This document shows, piece by piece, positions 1 through 10,894 of a stretch of 64,000 bases of DNA. The stretch lies in NCBI GenBank assembly GCA_963971225.1, contig OZ020267.1, forward strand, positions 2,232,001 to 2,296,000, in the 5' to 3' direction. Within the stretch, counting starts at the first letter, position 1. Each line of letters begins with the position of its first letter. The notes under the pieces are model-generated. The model saw nothing but the letters and a program-made list of their open reading frames with translations. It was not told where the DNA came from and did no database searches. The position numbers were made by a program, and so were the translations under genes. The stretch is from Melieria omissa (Eukaryota > Arthropoda > Insecta > Diptera > Ulidiidae).

Positions 1-775
1 CGCTGCAAGCGTTGCCACATTGTTTGTTGTAAGCTGTGCTGATGAGCTGATTACTAGCACAACAACAACAGCGCAACATAAACAATAACAGCGCAGTAGC
101 AACTGGAATATTGTGCAATAATAATGACACATCATGCGGAAGTTGTTATTGCCGATATAGACTGGGAGACAGAAAGAGAGAGAAAGAGAGAGCGAGACGG
201 GAGCAACACAATGCGCCGCTTCGAGTGCTCGGATCGGTGAACTGTGCGGGTGTGCACGGGCGCGTGTGCACTTATGGCATTATGTCAATATTAGTGCTGC
301 CACCGAGGTTCATTTAACTTGCAGCTGCAGCAGAGGCGCAGCGAAGCGAAGATTTTCTGTGTGTTGATGGCGCAGCAAGGCGCAGCATGTCCTGCGTTGC
401 TGGTTGCATAATGAATCTATCGACATGCCGATTACACTCTGCACACACACACACACACACACACACGGCACGCGCGGCACGTCCTTTTCCAATGCACGCG
501 TTTCGCCGGCGTACACGCCAAACTACAAAAAGTCCTCGGAGAGGAGGCATCGGAGGCCAACCTCGTCGCTCATATGTGCGACACTCCGGCGAAGTGGGAA
601 GCGGTTAGCTCGGCAGCCGCCGAGATAATAAAAAAACTGCGGTTGGAAGAGCGCGCACGCAACGCGCGTCGACGAGCACACGGCACGGATGATGGTCTGG
701 TGCAGCTAGGACAGCGGCGGCAGTGGTGACAGTTGCAGCAACAGGGAAGCCAGGGCTTTCGATGCTTCCCTCCTC

Positions 776-832
<57 letters not shown>

Positions 833-2235
833 ACACGGCAAACTTATCTCTTCTCTATGTGTGTGTGTCCAGCAAATGAATGCCAAGAATTTCGCTTGTC
901 CTCGGCGTGGATGTCGTAGTCAGCGCCAGTGTCATATTTGTCAGCGTCCTAACCTTTCACTTCCACTTCCGCTGCTGCCGCTTTGTCTTGCGTTGCTATT
1001 TCGGTCGACGTTTCAGCTCAAAATTGGCTTTGTGTGGCGCCAGCAATGTTGACAACCACGACAGCAACCAGCTGCCCGACGTGTGTATCCTTTTATTGAC
1101 ATTGCCGGTCGCTTTAAATTTCACATATGCCTGCGGCTGTGTCTGTGTGTGCTTGTGTGTGCGTGTGTGAGTGTAAGCGTGTAAGTAGTTGAACATGTGT
1201 CTAAGCCTGTTGCTACGCAATGCTTTTCATGCTGCCACGCTCGTAAATAAGCAATTTCCTCTCGACACTGGCACACCCACCCACCCGCCCGACCCGACCC
1301 GACCCATACTGACATTTAAGCCCATAGATGTCAATGCTCGCAGCGTCGTCTTAAATTGGATTTTGTAGATTTGCTTAAAATTCGTCTGTCTGTCTGTCTG
1401 CTTCTGGTTCATCGATTTGCTTTCAAGTTAATTTGAATTATTTTTTTCCTGCAGGCAACTAAAGTGTTTTAAACGAGCATTTCCAACTCGAATTGCTGCA
1501 ATTGTCTTCTGCTCAACAATAAACGAATATCTTCCATGATATGTGCCAAAACCAAAATGAAACAATATTCGAAAATTGTGCAAAATATTTACTTAGTTCT
1601 GGCATCGATAACCAACTCAAGGCAAATTTATGCACATTAAACTTTGAACAAAAGCACATTTCCTGACTCTCTCCTTCGGTTGGTTTCAAGCATTTGTGAA
1701 TTTTTCCAAAGAATTTGCTTACCGAATCAACTTGATTTAATTAGCACAGACTGGGCGAGCGCTGCTCAATTGTCACTTCCAGCCGCACTTTGCTTAAATC
1801 ACAAAAAGCAACAGCAGACAATGGACACGCACACTCGGCCGACCACAGCGAAACAGTCCAATGAGTTGGCCACAAAATGTGACATAAAGTAGAATGAATG
1901 CAGAATTTCCTGTAGTTCGTTTGGGCCAGTTCAAAGGGGTGACCATGAATGTAAATTTCGTCTTTGAAAATGAATAAAATTGATGCAGATACCTCAAGGC
2001 ACATTTATGTACAGTTGGATGCGTTTCCCAGATAATTTCCTAAAGGACATGTTTACCTTTTCATTAAACCAGTGATGACCATTATGCTACTCGCGCCCTC
2101 TGGTGGTGAATTTTCAAACTTGAACTAATTTTGTATTTTTTGCACTCAAGATTATTGCCGATTGTTGATTAAATCATTCAGCTTTCCCATTTACTTCACT
2201 ACTACATTCACAATTGGCTTCCCAATTCCATAGAA
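1..2235. other. Non-coding DNA with microsatellites
   Basis: No gene is supportable here. The stretch holds a CA run at about 442-466, the poly-A run listed separately, TG-rich sequence at about 1137-1170, a short CCCGA repeat near 1289-1305 and a CTGT run near 1385-1400. Open frames in it are short and overlap simple repeats. Confidence 0.7.
779..831 (+). repeat. 53-nt uninterrupted poly-A run
   Basis: Every base from 779 to 831 is A, then ACACACGG follows. The run is far longer than other A-runs here (usually under 13). It could be the tail of a retroposed copy, an expanded mononucleotide microsatellite or a sequencing/assembly length artefact. No recognisable retroposed body lies immediately upstream, and no target duplication was found. 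Confidence 0.85.
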
Positions 2236-2540
2236 AAGGCCCAGTTTTGTATGGCAGCCCTCCTTAAAGTTGAAGATAGCTGGTAGGTATGTATGTTTGG
2301 AGAAAATACGTGAAAATTAAAGTTAATGGGGTCAGTCCTGTATTTGGTAAGTCTGGAAGCAACTTGAGAGCAGTGGGAGATCATTTTATAAAAACGGTCA
2401 TTTTGTATGGGAGCCCCATTAGGATTTGAAGACAGAGGCCAAATATGTTGGAAAAACCAATCAAAAGCAAAAATTAGTGGGTGTCAGTCATAGGTTTTAA
2501 CCCTCTAAGAGCCAGTTCAGAGCAGCTGTGTGCAATTTGT
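2236..2540. repeat. Diverged tandem duplication, period about 156 bp
   Basis: Two similar units start near TTTTGTATGGCAGCCC (2245) and TTTTGTATGGGAGCCCC (2401). Each continues through a similar GAAGA, a GGTCAGTC/GTGTCAGTC and a final GAGCAG block. Divergence is considerable, so the duplication is old. No coding content is seen. Confidence 0.6.
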
Positions 2541-5500
2541 TGATTTTTCTAGCAATTTTGTAAACTTTGACCTCGAAGCGATGTCTTTTACCTCACCTTT
2601 TTGGCAAATCGTATGAAATGAGAAGTTGCGGAGCATCGCAGTGGATAAATCTTGAACTGAATCATGTGCAATGGTCACTCTAACCAAATGCCACTGCACG
2701 TCTGTCCTCGCGTTGATATCTTGCGGCGTTCCTTTGCGTTATTTGACTGTGTAACCTCGTAAACAACGCGAAATGGTTACTTTCGCCCACATTACTCCCC
2801 CGTCTTTTGCTATCTTCCTCTTTTCTGCCGGCCTCTTTGAATCAGCCCTAACCTCTTTTCACTGCGTCCCACGCAACATTTTATCGCTGCCTTTTCACTG
2901 CAACTTCCTTCTTGTCTTTTTTCTTGTCCTATTATGATGATTTTGTTTTTGTTTTTCAACTTGACTTTTGTTGCTCTTCTGTGCTGGTTGTTGTTGTTGT
3001 GGGCGCTTGAGGCTCATTTTTATGTGCCACAACCAACAATTTAGTTAAAATGATACACATTCTAGCAACAACAACAACATAAAACAAACAAAAAACTACT
3101 AAAAATATTTGACGTTTAGTTTGGTGAGTGCACTGACCAGACCGCAACGTGCTTGAAAAAAATTTTTTTCCAGCTCATTTTCCTTTGATTGCTGGCTGAC
3201 TTTCCTTCTTCCACTTCTGTCGTTGTTGTTTTTGTTGTTGTTGTGGTTGACTTCAGTTTTCGCTTGCACTGTTTCGTTTTAATTCAATTTACGCGCGCCG
3301 GCGAGCTGCTTTTTTATGGTTGAAAAGTGATGCAGCAATAACAACAACAAAAAAACAAAAATCATAAAAACTAACCAGCGGACGGCCGCACCTCAAAAAG
3401 CGTTGCGGCACCAACGGTTGATGGCAGCGCGCGTCTTCTTCCACCGTTTTGCGTGTTTTGCTGCAGTTCCCAGTCTGAAGACAACGTTCACAAAGAGTGT
3501 GAAGGGGAAGGAAGAGAGAGCAGGACAGCAGGAGGTAGGGGGAGGGGACTTATAATAAAATTTGCGGCGACCATAAGGAAAGTGTTGATGGTGATGACTT
3601 TGTTGTTGTCGTGTTGTTGGTTCTGTTTGGGCAGTTGTTGTTTTGGTTTTTGTTGTTGCTGTTTTTTGTTTTTTGTTTCGATTCCTTTCGCCATTTGCAC
3701 TATTTCAGGTTAAAAGCGCAGTTATGCGTTTTTTCTTTTAATTTTCGCTTTGAAGAGCATTTTAACGACAGCAAATAAATTTGATGGCTTTGTGTACAGT
3801 TTGAAAGTCATTGGACTTGACTGTTGACAGAGATAGAATGTGAGAAAAACGAACTAATTTACTATGTGTAGAGCAATTTTGTGGCACATAGTGGAGTTCA
3901 TTAGTGTGATGGGTTTTTGTGGGTGTTTTGGAGACATAAATATCTCATGAACTGGCGGCGAGTCGGTTGAGGGGCTTGTCGCTCTATAGGAGAGAATACA
4001 AATATTTTATGTTTCAGAAAGAGTTTGATTGCTTGCTTCGTGGTAGAACCGATAATGTCATAGACTGACAATGTATTTTTAACAAGTGGCTAAAACTTGT
4101 GCGGACAAGACTAAATTTTAGGCAGAAATAGTGAACATATTAGAATATTGAACACTTTGGAAACAATAAGAGGGAAACAAGCTCGCCTTTTCCATATAGT
4201 TGCTCCCCTGAATTGCTGAGCTGTTTTTTTCCTACTGACAAGGAAATGTTTATATGTTAGCTTGGGTCCGTCAGGACCCTATCGATGACCGACGTTGGTA
4301 CAGAAACGTAATTGTTCAATAAATATCCGAACACTAATGACAAACTGTAGGAAATCGATGGTTTCAGTTGTACATCGCCTCCGGGTTTGTAAAGTTCGGA
4401 GCCTCAAGATATGCCAGGAAATATCCATTCAGTTGCCGACCTTACGACACTGACTAAACCCTACAGTTTTCACTCATTAAGATTAGAATTCGAATTGAAA
4501 CGAAACATCACAAATCACCCAAAATCAATGCATGCACTATTTACTAAATTCTTAAAGTTCCCGCATTGAATTGGCGAACAAATCAAAACCGAAAATAGTT
4601 GGGAAAAAACGTCGCCCGAAATCTTAGCAGCGAAACCACAGCAATAAATATCCACCGAGTCGGCGTCACGCACACACTTTGCGGACAATTTTTTCGTTTA
4701 TTGCAAAACCGCAAAGCGGAAAAATGCCAGCGAAAAGCAAAACCGCACCGAAACCACAAAAACCGTTGGGAAAGAAAAGCGAAAACAGACACAGCCACAT
4801 TGGCAGAAGTTTTCAATTTGCAGCGTTGCAGCTTTGACTCGCTGCGGCAGGGCGGAGCGACGGCGACGGCGAGTTTGTCTGTTTGGTTGGTTGGTATTTT
4901 GGAAAATTGCTAAACAATAAACGAGCGCAAAGGTGAATTTATTGGATTCTGCCGGAGCAGCGCGGACACGCGGGTGACAGCGGTGTTCTGCACAAATGAG
5001 CCTTTAACAGCTCCGGCAGATCGCACTCGCCGGTCGAGGTTGACTTTGTGCAAGGCAAACAAAAGTTAAAATGAGCAACGTGCCGCGACCCCAACTAACC
5101 GACCAACCAACTGCGCCAAACGGTCAAACGCTCGACTGACCCAATCGGTTCGCATATGGCGCCGGGGAATCGCTGCGCCTGCGGCGGGCGGCGTGTAAAC
5201 ACTGGACATGGCAGCCGTGCCGCAGCACTTGTAAGCACTCGGTAAGCACTTAGCAAACTATAATAACAACAACTAGAACAACTATAACAACAACGACAGA
5301 AGCAGCAATAACAAATAAGCGCCGTATGTGACTTTTCAGCAGCCAAGTTGCTGTTCCCATTGCGCGTTGGCCTCCGCTGCACGATGCGTTTTTTGCTCAA
5401 CTTGGAACTGCGGGAGTGGGAGCAGAGTGCGATCCAAGTTGCTGCGGTTGCCGCCTTGCTTGCTGACCAAGTTTGCATTGCTGCCAACCAACAACTGCCG

Positions 5501-6511
5501 CCTCCAGCAGCTCCTGACGCTTCGTCCTTCTGCAGGCCGTGTTGGCACAGGTAGCAATCGGTGACCCAGTGTAGCCGCAGCAAGCGGCCGAACGGGCTTG
5601 ATTTCACTTTTTCCACTACCTTTTCCATTGTCACTATTATTGTGATTGTTGTTGTTGTTGTATTCGTATTGTAACAAGCAAACTTTTCCCCTGGCGCATT
5701 GGGCATATCGCATCGTTGCTTGCCCACCTTTTTTATGGCTTTTCAAAGTTTGTTTGTTGTTGTTGCGGGAAATCGAAAATTGCTGTTTAGTTTACTTAAG
5801 TTCGAGTTGTGCTCATTGCTGCCATTTGCTGTTGTTATTGTTCTTGTTGCTGCAACAGAAATTGCTATTTCAATAGTTGGTGCCAAAGCTGCAATTTATA
5901 TGAGCCAAGTTGTCTGTCTGTGTGTGTGTGTGTGTATTTGCCACTTTCTCAAGTGTGCTGCACGGAAAGTGAAAGAAAATTGTTTAGAGTTTGTATTTGT
6001 TTTGTTTTGTTTGCGCTTTATTGCTTCTTTTACGCACTTTTCCTATTCTTTGCCTTTGCCACTTTTGCCACTGCCGGTTGTTGTTGGTTGACGGTTGTCG
6101 GTCGGTTGTTAACTTTTGGCCAAGTGTTGTAGAAAGCGGAATGCTGAGTGGAGAAATTAAAGTTTCGCTTTTAGTTTTAATTGCAAAGTGAACAGATATG
6201 TTTTTTTAAATCTGTTTAGTGATTTACTTTCATGATTTAAAGAAGTTTTTAGTTCGAATAAATGTTTGGGGAAAGTAAAGTCAGAGTAGTTTGATTGGGT
6301 TGTACCAGTCGGGGAATGGACAGATGAACATAAATTAGGTGATGTTGTATTACAATATATGTGTTGAAAATCCTTGATTAAAGGAACAGTTTCTAGTATC
6401 CTTTTAGGTGGAGTCCTAAGAGAAGGATTGCATGGACCTTGTGGTACCATAGTAGACCTCATAGACCTAGAATGCTGTTGCTTTCATCAACCTACTTACG
6501 ATTGACTTTTG
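2541..6511. other. Non-coding DNA, GTT/CAA-rich
   Basis: Poly-glutamine-like GTT/CAA stretches (around 2985-3070, 3225-3245, 3600-3670, 5265-5300, 5645-5665) and a TG run at 5919-5935 are the main features. Open frames of up to 210 codons on the minus strand around 5.1-5.7 kb have low-complexity composition and no family resemblance. A small perfect hairpin GGGTCC-GTCA-GGACCC lies near 4265-4280. Confidence 0.65.
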
Positions 6512-6513
6512 TA

Positions 6514-7149
6514 TTTCGCACACGCACTACAAAAGTGACACAACTCAAAGTTTTTCATTTTCGGGTTTATGTGTTAATACTGTGCACAATGCATAAATCT
6601 ACCAATAAGCAAAAGCTCAGTATATTTTGTTATTGTTAACTGTTTCAAAAATACAGTTAGGTCTCTCTTCATGTCGGAAATTTGATGCTATTTGATTGCT
6701 GCAGTTCAATGCAAAAGAGTCCTAACTCAAATTGTGTCACTTTTGACGAAATAAATTTTTGTTAAAGTTAATTTTAAGCAAAGTTCTGACAATTTATGTA
6801 TATATTTGTAAATAAAAAAATTAGTTATGAATTTTCAAAATTTTTCTTTCGACTTTTTAACTGTCATTTATAATTATTAAATTCAGAAAAAGTGACATAA
6901 CTTAAAATAATTCCGTAGTTATTGAATGAAAATATCAACAAAAGAGTCACCACTCAAAATTTTGGATTTTCTAGTGTAAAATAAAAAAAATTCTTGTAAC
7001 TCATCCTTAAGCAAAAGCTGTAGGAATTTTCTACTAAACGGTCTATAAGTTATTTAAAAAAAATGTTATTCAGCTCAAAAACGGCTTTTCGCGTTTCGTG
7101 AAAAAGTTAAAATTTTGAGTTGTGTCACTTTTGTAGTGGGTGTGCGATA
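6514..7149. mobile_element. MITE-like DNA transposon with 33-bp TIRs
   Basis: Inverted ends lie at 6517-6549 and 7114-7146. Each reads CGCACAC(G/C)CACTACAAAA and continues through AGTGACACAACTCAAA with one mismatch over 33 bp. TA dinucleotides at 6512-6513 and 7150-7151 fit a TA target duplication, which would suggest Tc1/mariner-type mobilisation; class is inferred. The AT-rich interior has further partial copies of the end motif, for example ACTCAAATTGTGTCACTTTT near 6726, AGTGACATAACTTAAAAT near 6891 and GAGTCACCACTCAAAAT near 6945. No transposase frame is present, so it is non-autonomous. Confidence 0.75.
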
Positions 7150-7151
7150 TA

Positions 7152-10002
7152 TGTGTCTAATAATTTCTGCAAGTGAACTAATTATTGCAAGGCCTGTTCA
7201 CAGTATTGAGGTGGTTCACTATATCAAGGATAACATTTTTGTTTCAAAACTCGTTTTATCTGATCGAAATACACTTTTTGTTTTTTGCTTGAAATTGCTT
7301 TCAAAATTTTGTTTAATATTTAGAAACTCCATGTTAAAATTTGGGTGTTCACTATATCGAGATGTTCACTATATAGGTTGTTCAATATACCCAGACACGA
7401 CTGTATTTATTATTTTCGATTTTTCTAAAAGAAATAAATTTGTTTTTCCTATTTTTCACGAATTTTCTCTTTTTTCCAAATTTCAAAGTTTTAAAAGTTT
7501 TTAATATTATGAGTTCATTGCTTTGGAAATCTGTTCTTTATTTGTCCCTTTAAAGGATTCATTCTGTTTAAATTTTGAAACTTATTCACAACTTTTCTTT
7601 CATATTTCTTACCTTCATATTCTTTTTGCGTATCATTACTTATTTTCTTACATTTTGTAATAATCGATTTGCAATTAAAATTGTTTTCTCTTTCCCTCTT
7701 TCAATTCAATGTCTACCTGCCGCTGCTTCTCTTCTCTTTTCATTTGCCATTCGCCATCGTTGGTCCTATTTTGCCCACTTCCACCTCCTCATTTTCGATT
7801 ATTATTAATTATTAATATTATTATTAAAATTATTTGATTTTAATTTAAAACTGTTTTCGCTTTTCATCTTCAATGTCTACCTGCCGCTTCTCTTCTTTTA
7901 ATCTCGCATTCTCCATCGCTGTTCCCATTTGGGCCACTTCTGCCTCCTTGCAGCAGAATGGCGAACGGTGCCAACAACCAAATGAGTTCCGCTCTTTAAA
8001 CTTGAGTTAATTTTAATGCACGACAACAAATACATTAATTTTCAGGTAGATATCAAAAACAATCAAAACAACAACAATGGCAGCAACAAAACATACATAG
8101 ATGGCGCTAACAGAGTCGACGTTGCGGCACGAATCGCCAACTCAGCGTAAACAATGCGCACACGTCGGCCCAGCTCCGGTCCGCCCTGCCACACGGCCTC
8201 GCGTGGCATGCCACACGTTCGCTAATGCGCGCAAATGAATATCTCTTCAGCGCCCCAGCTCCCAGCCGCACCCGCCGGCGGCAACACAATGGAATATATG
8301 GCGAAATTATACAATTATACGCGCTGCGCCCCGCCCCGGCTGCCGCTGTGTGAAAATTATGCTCGGCAGTGTTGTCAGTCGAGCCACCCGGCCGCCGTTG
8401 CCGTTGCCGCGGAGTCATTAGTCAAATTAATATGCAGAAAATACGCGAGCGCCCAGCGAAACGAATGCGCGTCGCGGCGCCCAACAACAACAACAACAAA
8501 AAATATATATATATATTCATTTTACATATTGCAAATGATGTAATTTAACTCAAATGCCTGCTGCAACAACAACAGCGACAACGATGTATGTAACAACAAC
8601 GAACGCAGCGAACGAGCGGCCACAACAACAACAATTGGGGCACACATTGTGGAGCGTTAATGGATAAAAAATGTAGGACGCGTGCGTACGCACCAAATGA
8701 GCAAACTTCAAATTACAAGCAACAACAAAAAGCAAAAGACGAAGCCGCACAAGTACTGCCGGGCAATCGAAGGAGGACGCGCGGAGGCGGTAATGAATCA
8801 TGGGCCGCGCTCTGCCAGCGCGCCGCAACATAAAAACAATTTAATTTTATTTGCCTCGCGAGATTGCAGATGAAAAATTCAAGATGCCACAGGTTCGCCG
8901 GCACTTCACCCGCATGCCCCAATTCGTTGTTGTTGGCAGCGGCGGCACAGCACACCGGAGGCCAAAGTGCGCTCATCCTTAGGCTCGAAATTATGCTTCA
9001 TTACGTTAAGGCTCACGCTCGGCAGGCGGCATATGGCGGGCGGTAAAATATGACCTCGACACAAAGGTGGATGTCGACAACAATAACAACAACAACAACA
9101 ACAAGAACAATCGCAGCAGCAATGCCCAGTTGCCTCCATTCACCTGACGGTGCTGAGTTGCTTTTACCGCTTCCTGGTATTGTTGCGTTGCTATTGCCAT
9201 TACTCTTTTTTTGTTGTTTTTATTTTTTGTTGTATTTATTGCTGTTATTAACATTGGCGCATGAATGCCGAATGAACAACAACGGCGGCCCATTTTCATG
9301 TCGGCGAGTACATTTTGCGGCATTTTTTCGCTGTGCCCCGCGGCGTTAATACGCTCGGAATTTATTTTTAATGTTTGTGCGATGTTGTTGTTGCGGCAGA
9401 TTCACTTAAGTTATTTTTTGTTTGGTTTCTAAAGCGCTGTAATTAAATAAATCGACTTTAAAGTGGCCCAAATGCAAATTGATGTCGGGTTGGGGGGCGT
9501 CGTTGTTTTTGTTTTACTTAAGAATTGAAGAGGGGAACAAATCTGGGGAACGAGTGGCAAGAGACTGAAACGGAAGTAGGGCAAACAAGTGGAAATTGCT
9601 TTAAAATTTAATGAACTTTTCGTTAGACTTTGGCTCAGTTTGTCGTTTGTTAGAATGCAAACCAAAAACTGAGTACCGGAAATGAGAAACTTTCAATAGA
9701 AAGTGAGATGCTGGCAATAAGATCTATGATGCGTTCAATAGAGAATGAATTGAGAGAATGAATTTATTAATGAGACATTGAGAGACATGAAAGATACTCA
9801 CCAAAATTTCCGCCATTTTGGATTCTCATTTGTGGTTTGACAATAGTTTAAGTAATCGATGTGTTTTGATGAAAATGGGTAAATCGAGTTTTGAGCAATG
9901 ACTAAATATTTTTTTTCAAAAGCAATACGCCTTCGCAAGTTAAATAGGAGCTGGACGCTGTGAAAGAGGCTCTTCACCATCATTTTCCACTATGAAATTC
10001 TG
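7152..10002. other. Non-coding DNA
   Basis: Four direct copies of a GTTCACTATAT-like motif lie between 7208 and 7385. A duplicated CAATGTCTACCTGCCGCT segment occurs at about 7707 and 7871. CAA/CAG-rich DNA fills 8.0-9.3 kb, with a CAA run near 9079-9105. The 8.1-9.05 kb part is more GC-rich than its flanks but has no convincing frame. No gene is supported. Confidence 0.6.
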
Positions 10003-10370
10003 GGAGACGACGAACGTTCAGGATGTTCAAAAACTGCATTCAAGGACGATAGCATCGCTCAAAATTGCCCCATGGTGCTAGAGTCTAATGGTCTAATTAA
10101 TGTGAGAAAGATAGCAGAGGCTCTGAATAACTTCCAGGAATACGTTTGTTACATATTAAATGAAGATTTAGGTATGGAAAAGCTGCCTCCGTATTGAATG
10201 TTGCGATTGCTCAGGTGAGACCGGAAACATGTTTGGATGAAGATTTGCAACGCTCTGTTGGCTCAGTTTGGGTGCAATAAATCAGAGCTGAAAGAAGTGT
10301 GTAGAACAAATTTGAAGACGAATTTCTTATATGTTTGATAGGTCGGAAACTTTTCACGCCACCTTCGTAT
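10003..10370 (+). pseudogene. Decayed, internally deleted mariner transposase
   Basis: From about 10006 the plus strand reads DDERSGCSKTAFKDDSIAQ, then MVLESNGLINVRKIAEALNN and YVCYILNEDLGMEKL. This matches the linker and second helix-turn-helix region of mariner transposases (DDERSGRPKTA ... VREIAEA ... ILxEDLGM). Stop codons follow (TGA after PPY, and again shortly after). The catalytic DDD core is missing: the reading ends near 10300. At about 10340-10370 lies a mariner-like terminal sequence (GGTCGGAAACTTTTCACGCC, then ACCTTCGTA). No matching left end was found. Dead element. Confidence 0.8.
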
Positions 10371-10575
10371 AGATGATAATAAATCATGGTCTATGTGATC
10401 TGTTGTGTAGCCATTTCACTCTTCACTGATTCACTCTATGAGATGTAACTTTTTGATGGTGAAAAGTTATATAGATGCCTGACTAGATTGTTGAAAACTT
10501 TATCAGCGCAATGCACGACATTCAAATAAAACGTGGAATAACGTTTCAGTTTTCTGTTGGCACATTCGTCAGACA

Positions 10576-10880
10576 GCAGCCGCCGTGAGCCGTGGCTCAG
10601 CTGCCGAGTGCGTTGGGCCGCGAGTCAAATGCGACGCTCGAACCCAGGTCCAAGACTCCGTTGCTGCTAACACCGAAAAAAAAGAAAAACAAAAATGTTT
10701 CTTTCGGCGGATGTCCACTCAGCAGGAAATGGCAAACCTCTCAGAGTAAAATTGCCTATGAAAAAGCTCCCAACTCGCCGTTCGGAATCGGCATAAAACT
10801 GTAGGTCCCTGCCCTTGCGGGTAGTTAGGCATTAGTCTCGTAATCGGGCTGTCGTGCCAGTCAAGAAGAAGAAGAAGAAG
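10576..10880 (+). mobile_element. tRNA-derived SINE with 14-bp target duplication
   Basis: A perfect direct repeat ACATTCGTCAGACA flanks the element at 10562-10575 and 10881-10894. The 5' part resembles a tRNA: box-A-like TGGCTCAGCTG at 10593-10603 and box-B-like GCTCGAACCC at 10636-10645, a spacing normal for an internal Pol III promoter. An A-rich linker (about 10675-10697) follows, then a body with GGCAAACCTCTCAGAG, GCTCCCAACTCGCCGTTCGG and a 3' segment TAATCGGGCTGTCGTGCCAG, ending in a GAA tail at 10863-10880. The body and tail resemble a repeat I remember from tephritid genomes. No protein is encoded. The intact duplication implies fairly recent insertion by LINE machinery. Confidence 0.85.
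10593..10645 (+). promoter_or_regulatory. Predicted internal Pol III promoter (box A and box B) of the SINE
   Basis: TGGCTCAGCTG fits the box A pattern and GCTCGAACCC fits box B (consensus GGTTCGANNCC) except at its first positions. Activity is inferred only. Confidence 0.55.
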
Positions 10881-10894
10881 ACATTCGTCAGACA

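Noticed and set aside
5095..5727. 210-codon minus-strand frame
   Set aside because: Thr/Asn and Cys strings from GTT/CAA repeats; no motif, and competing frames overlap.
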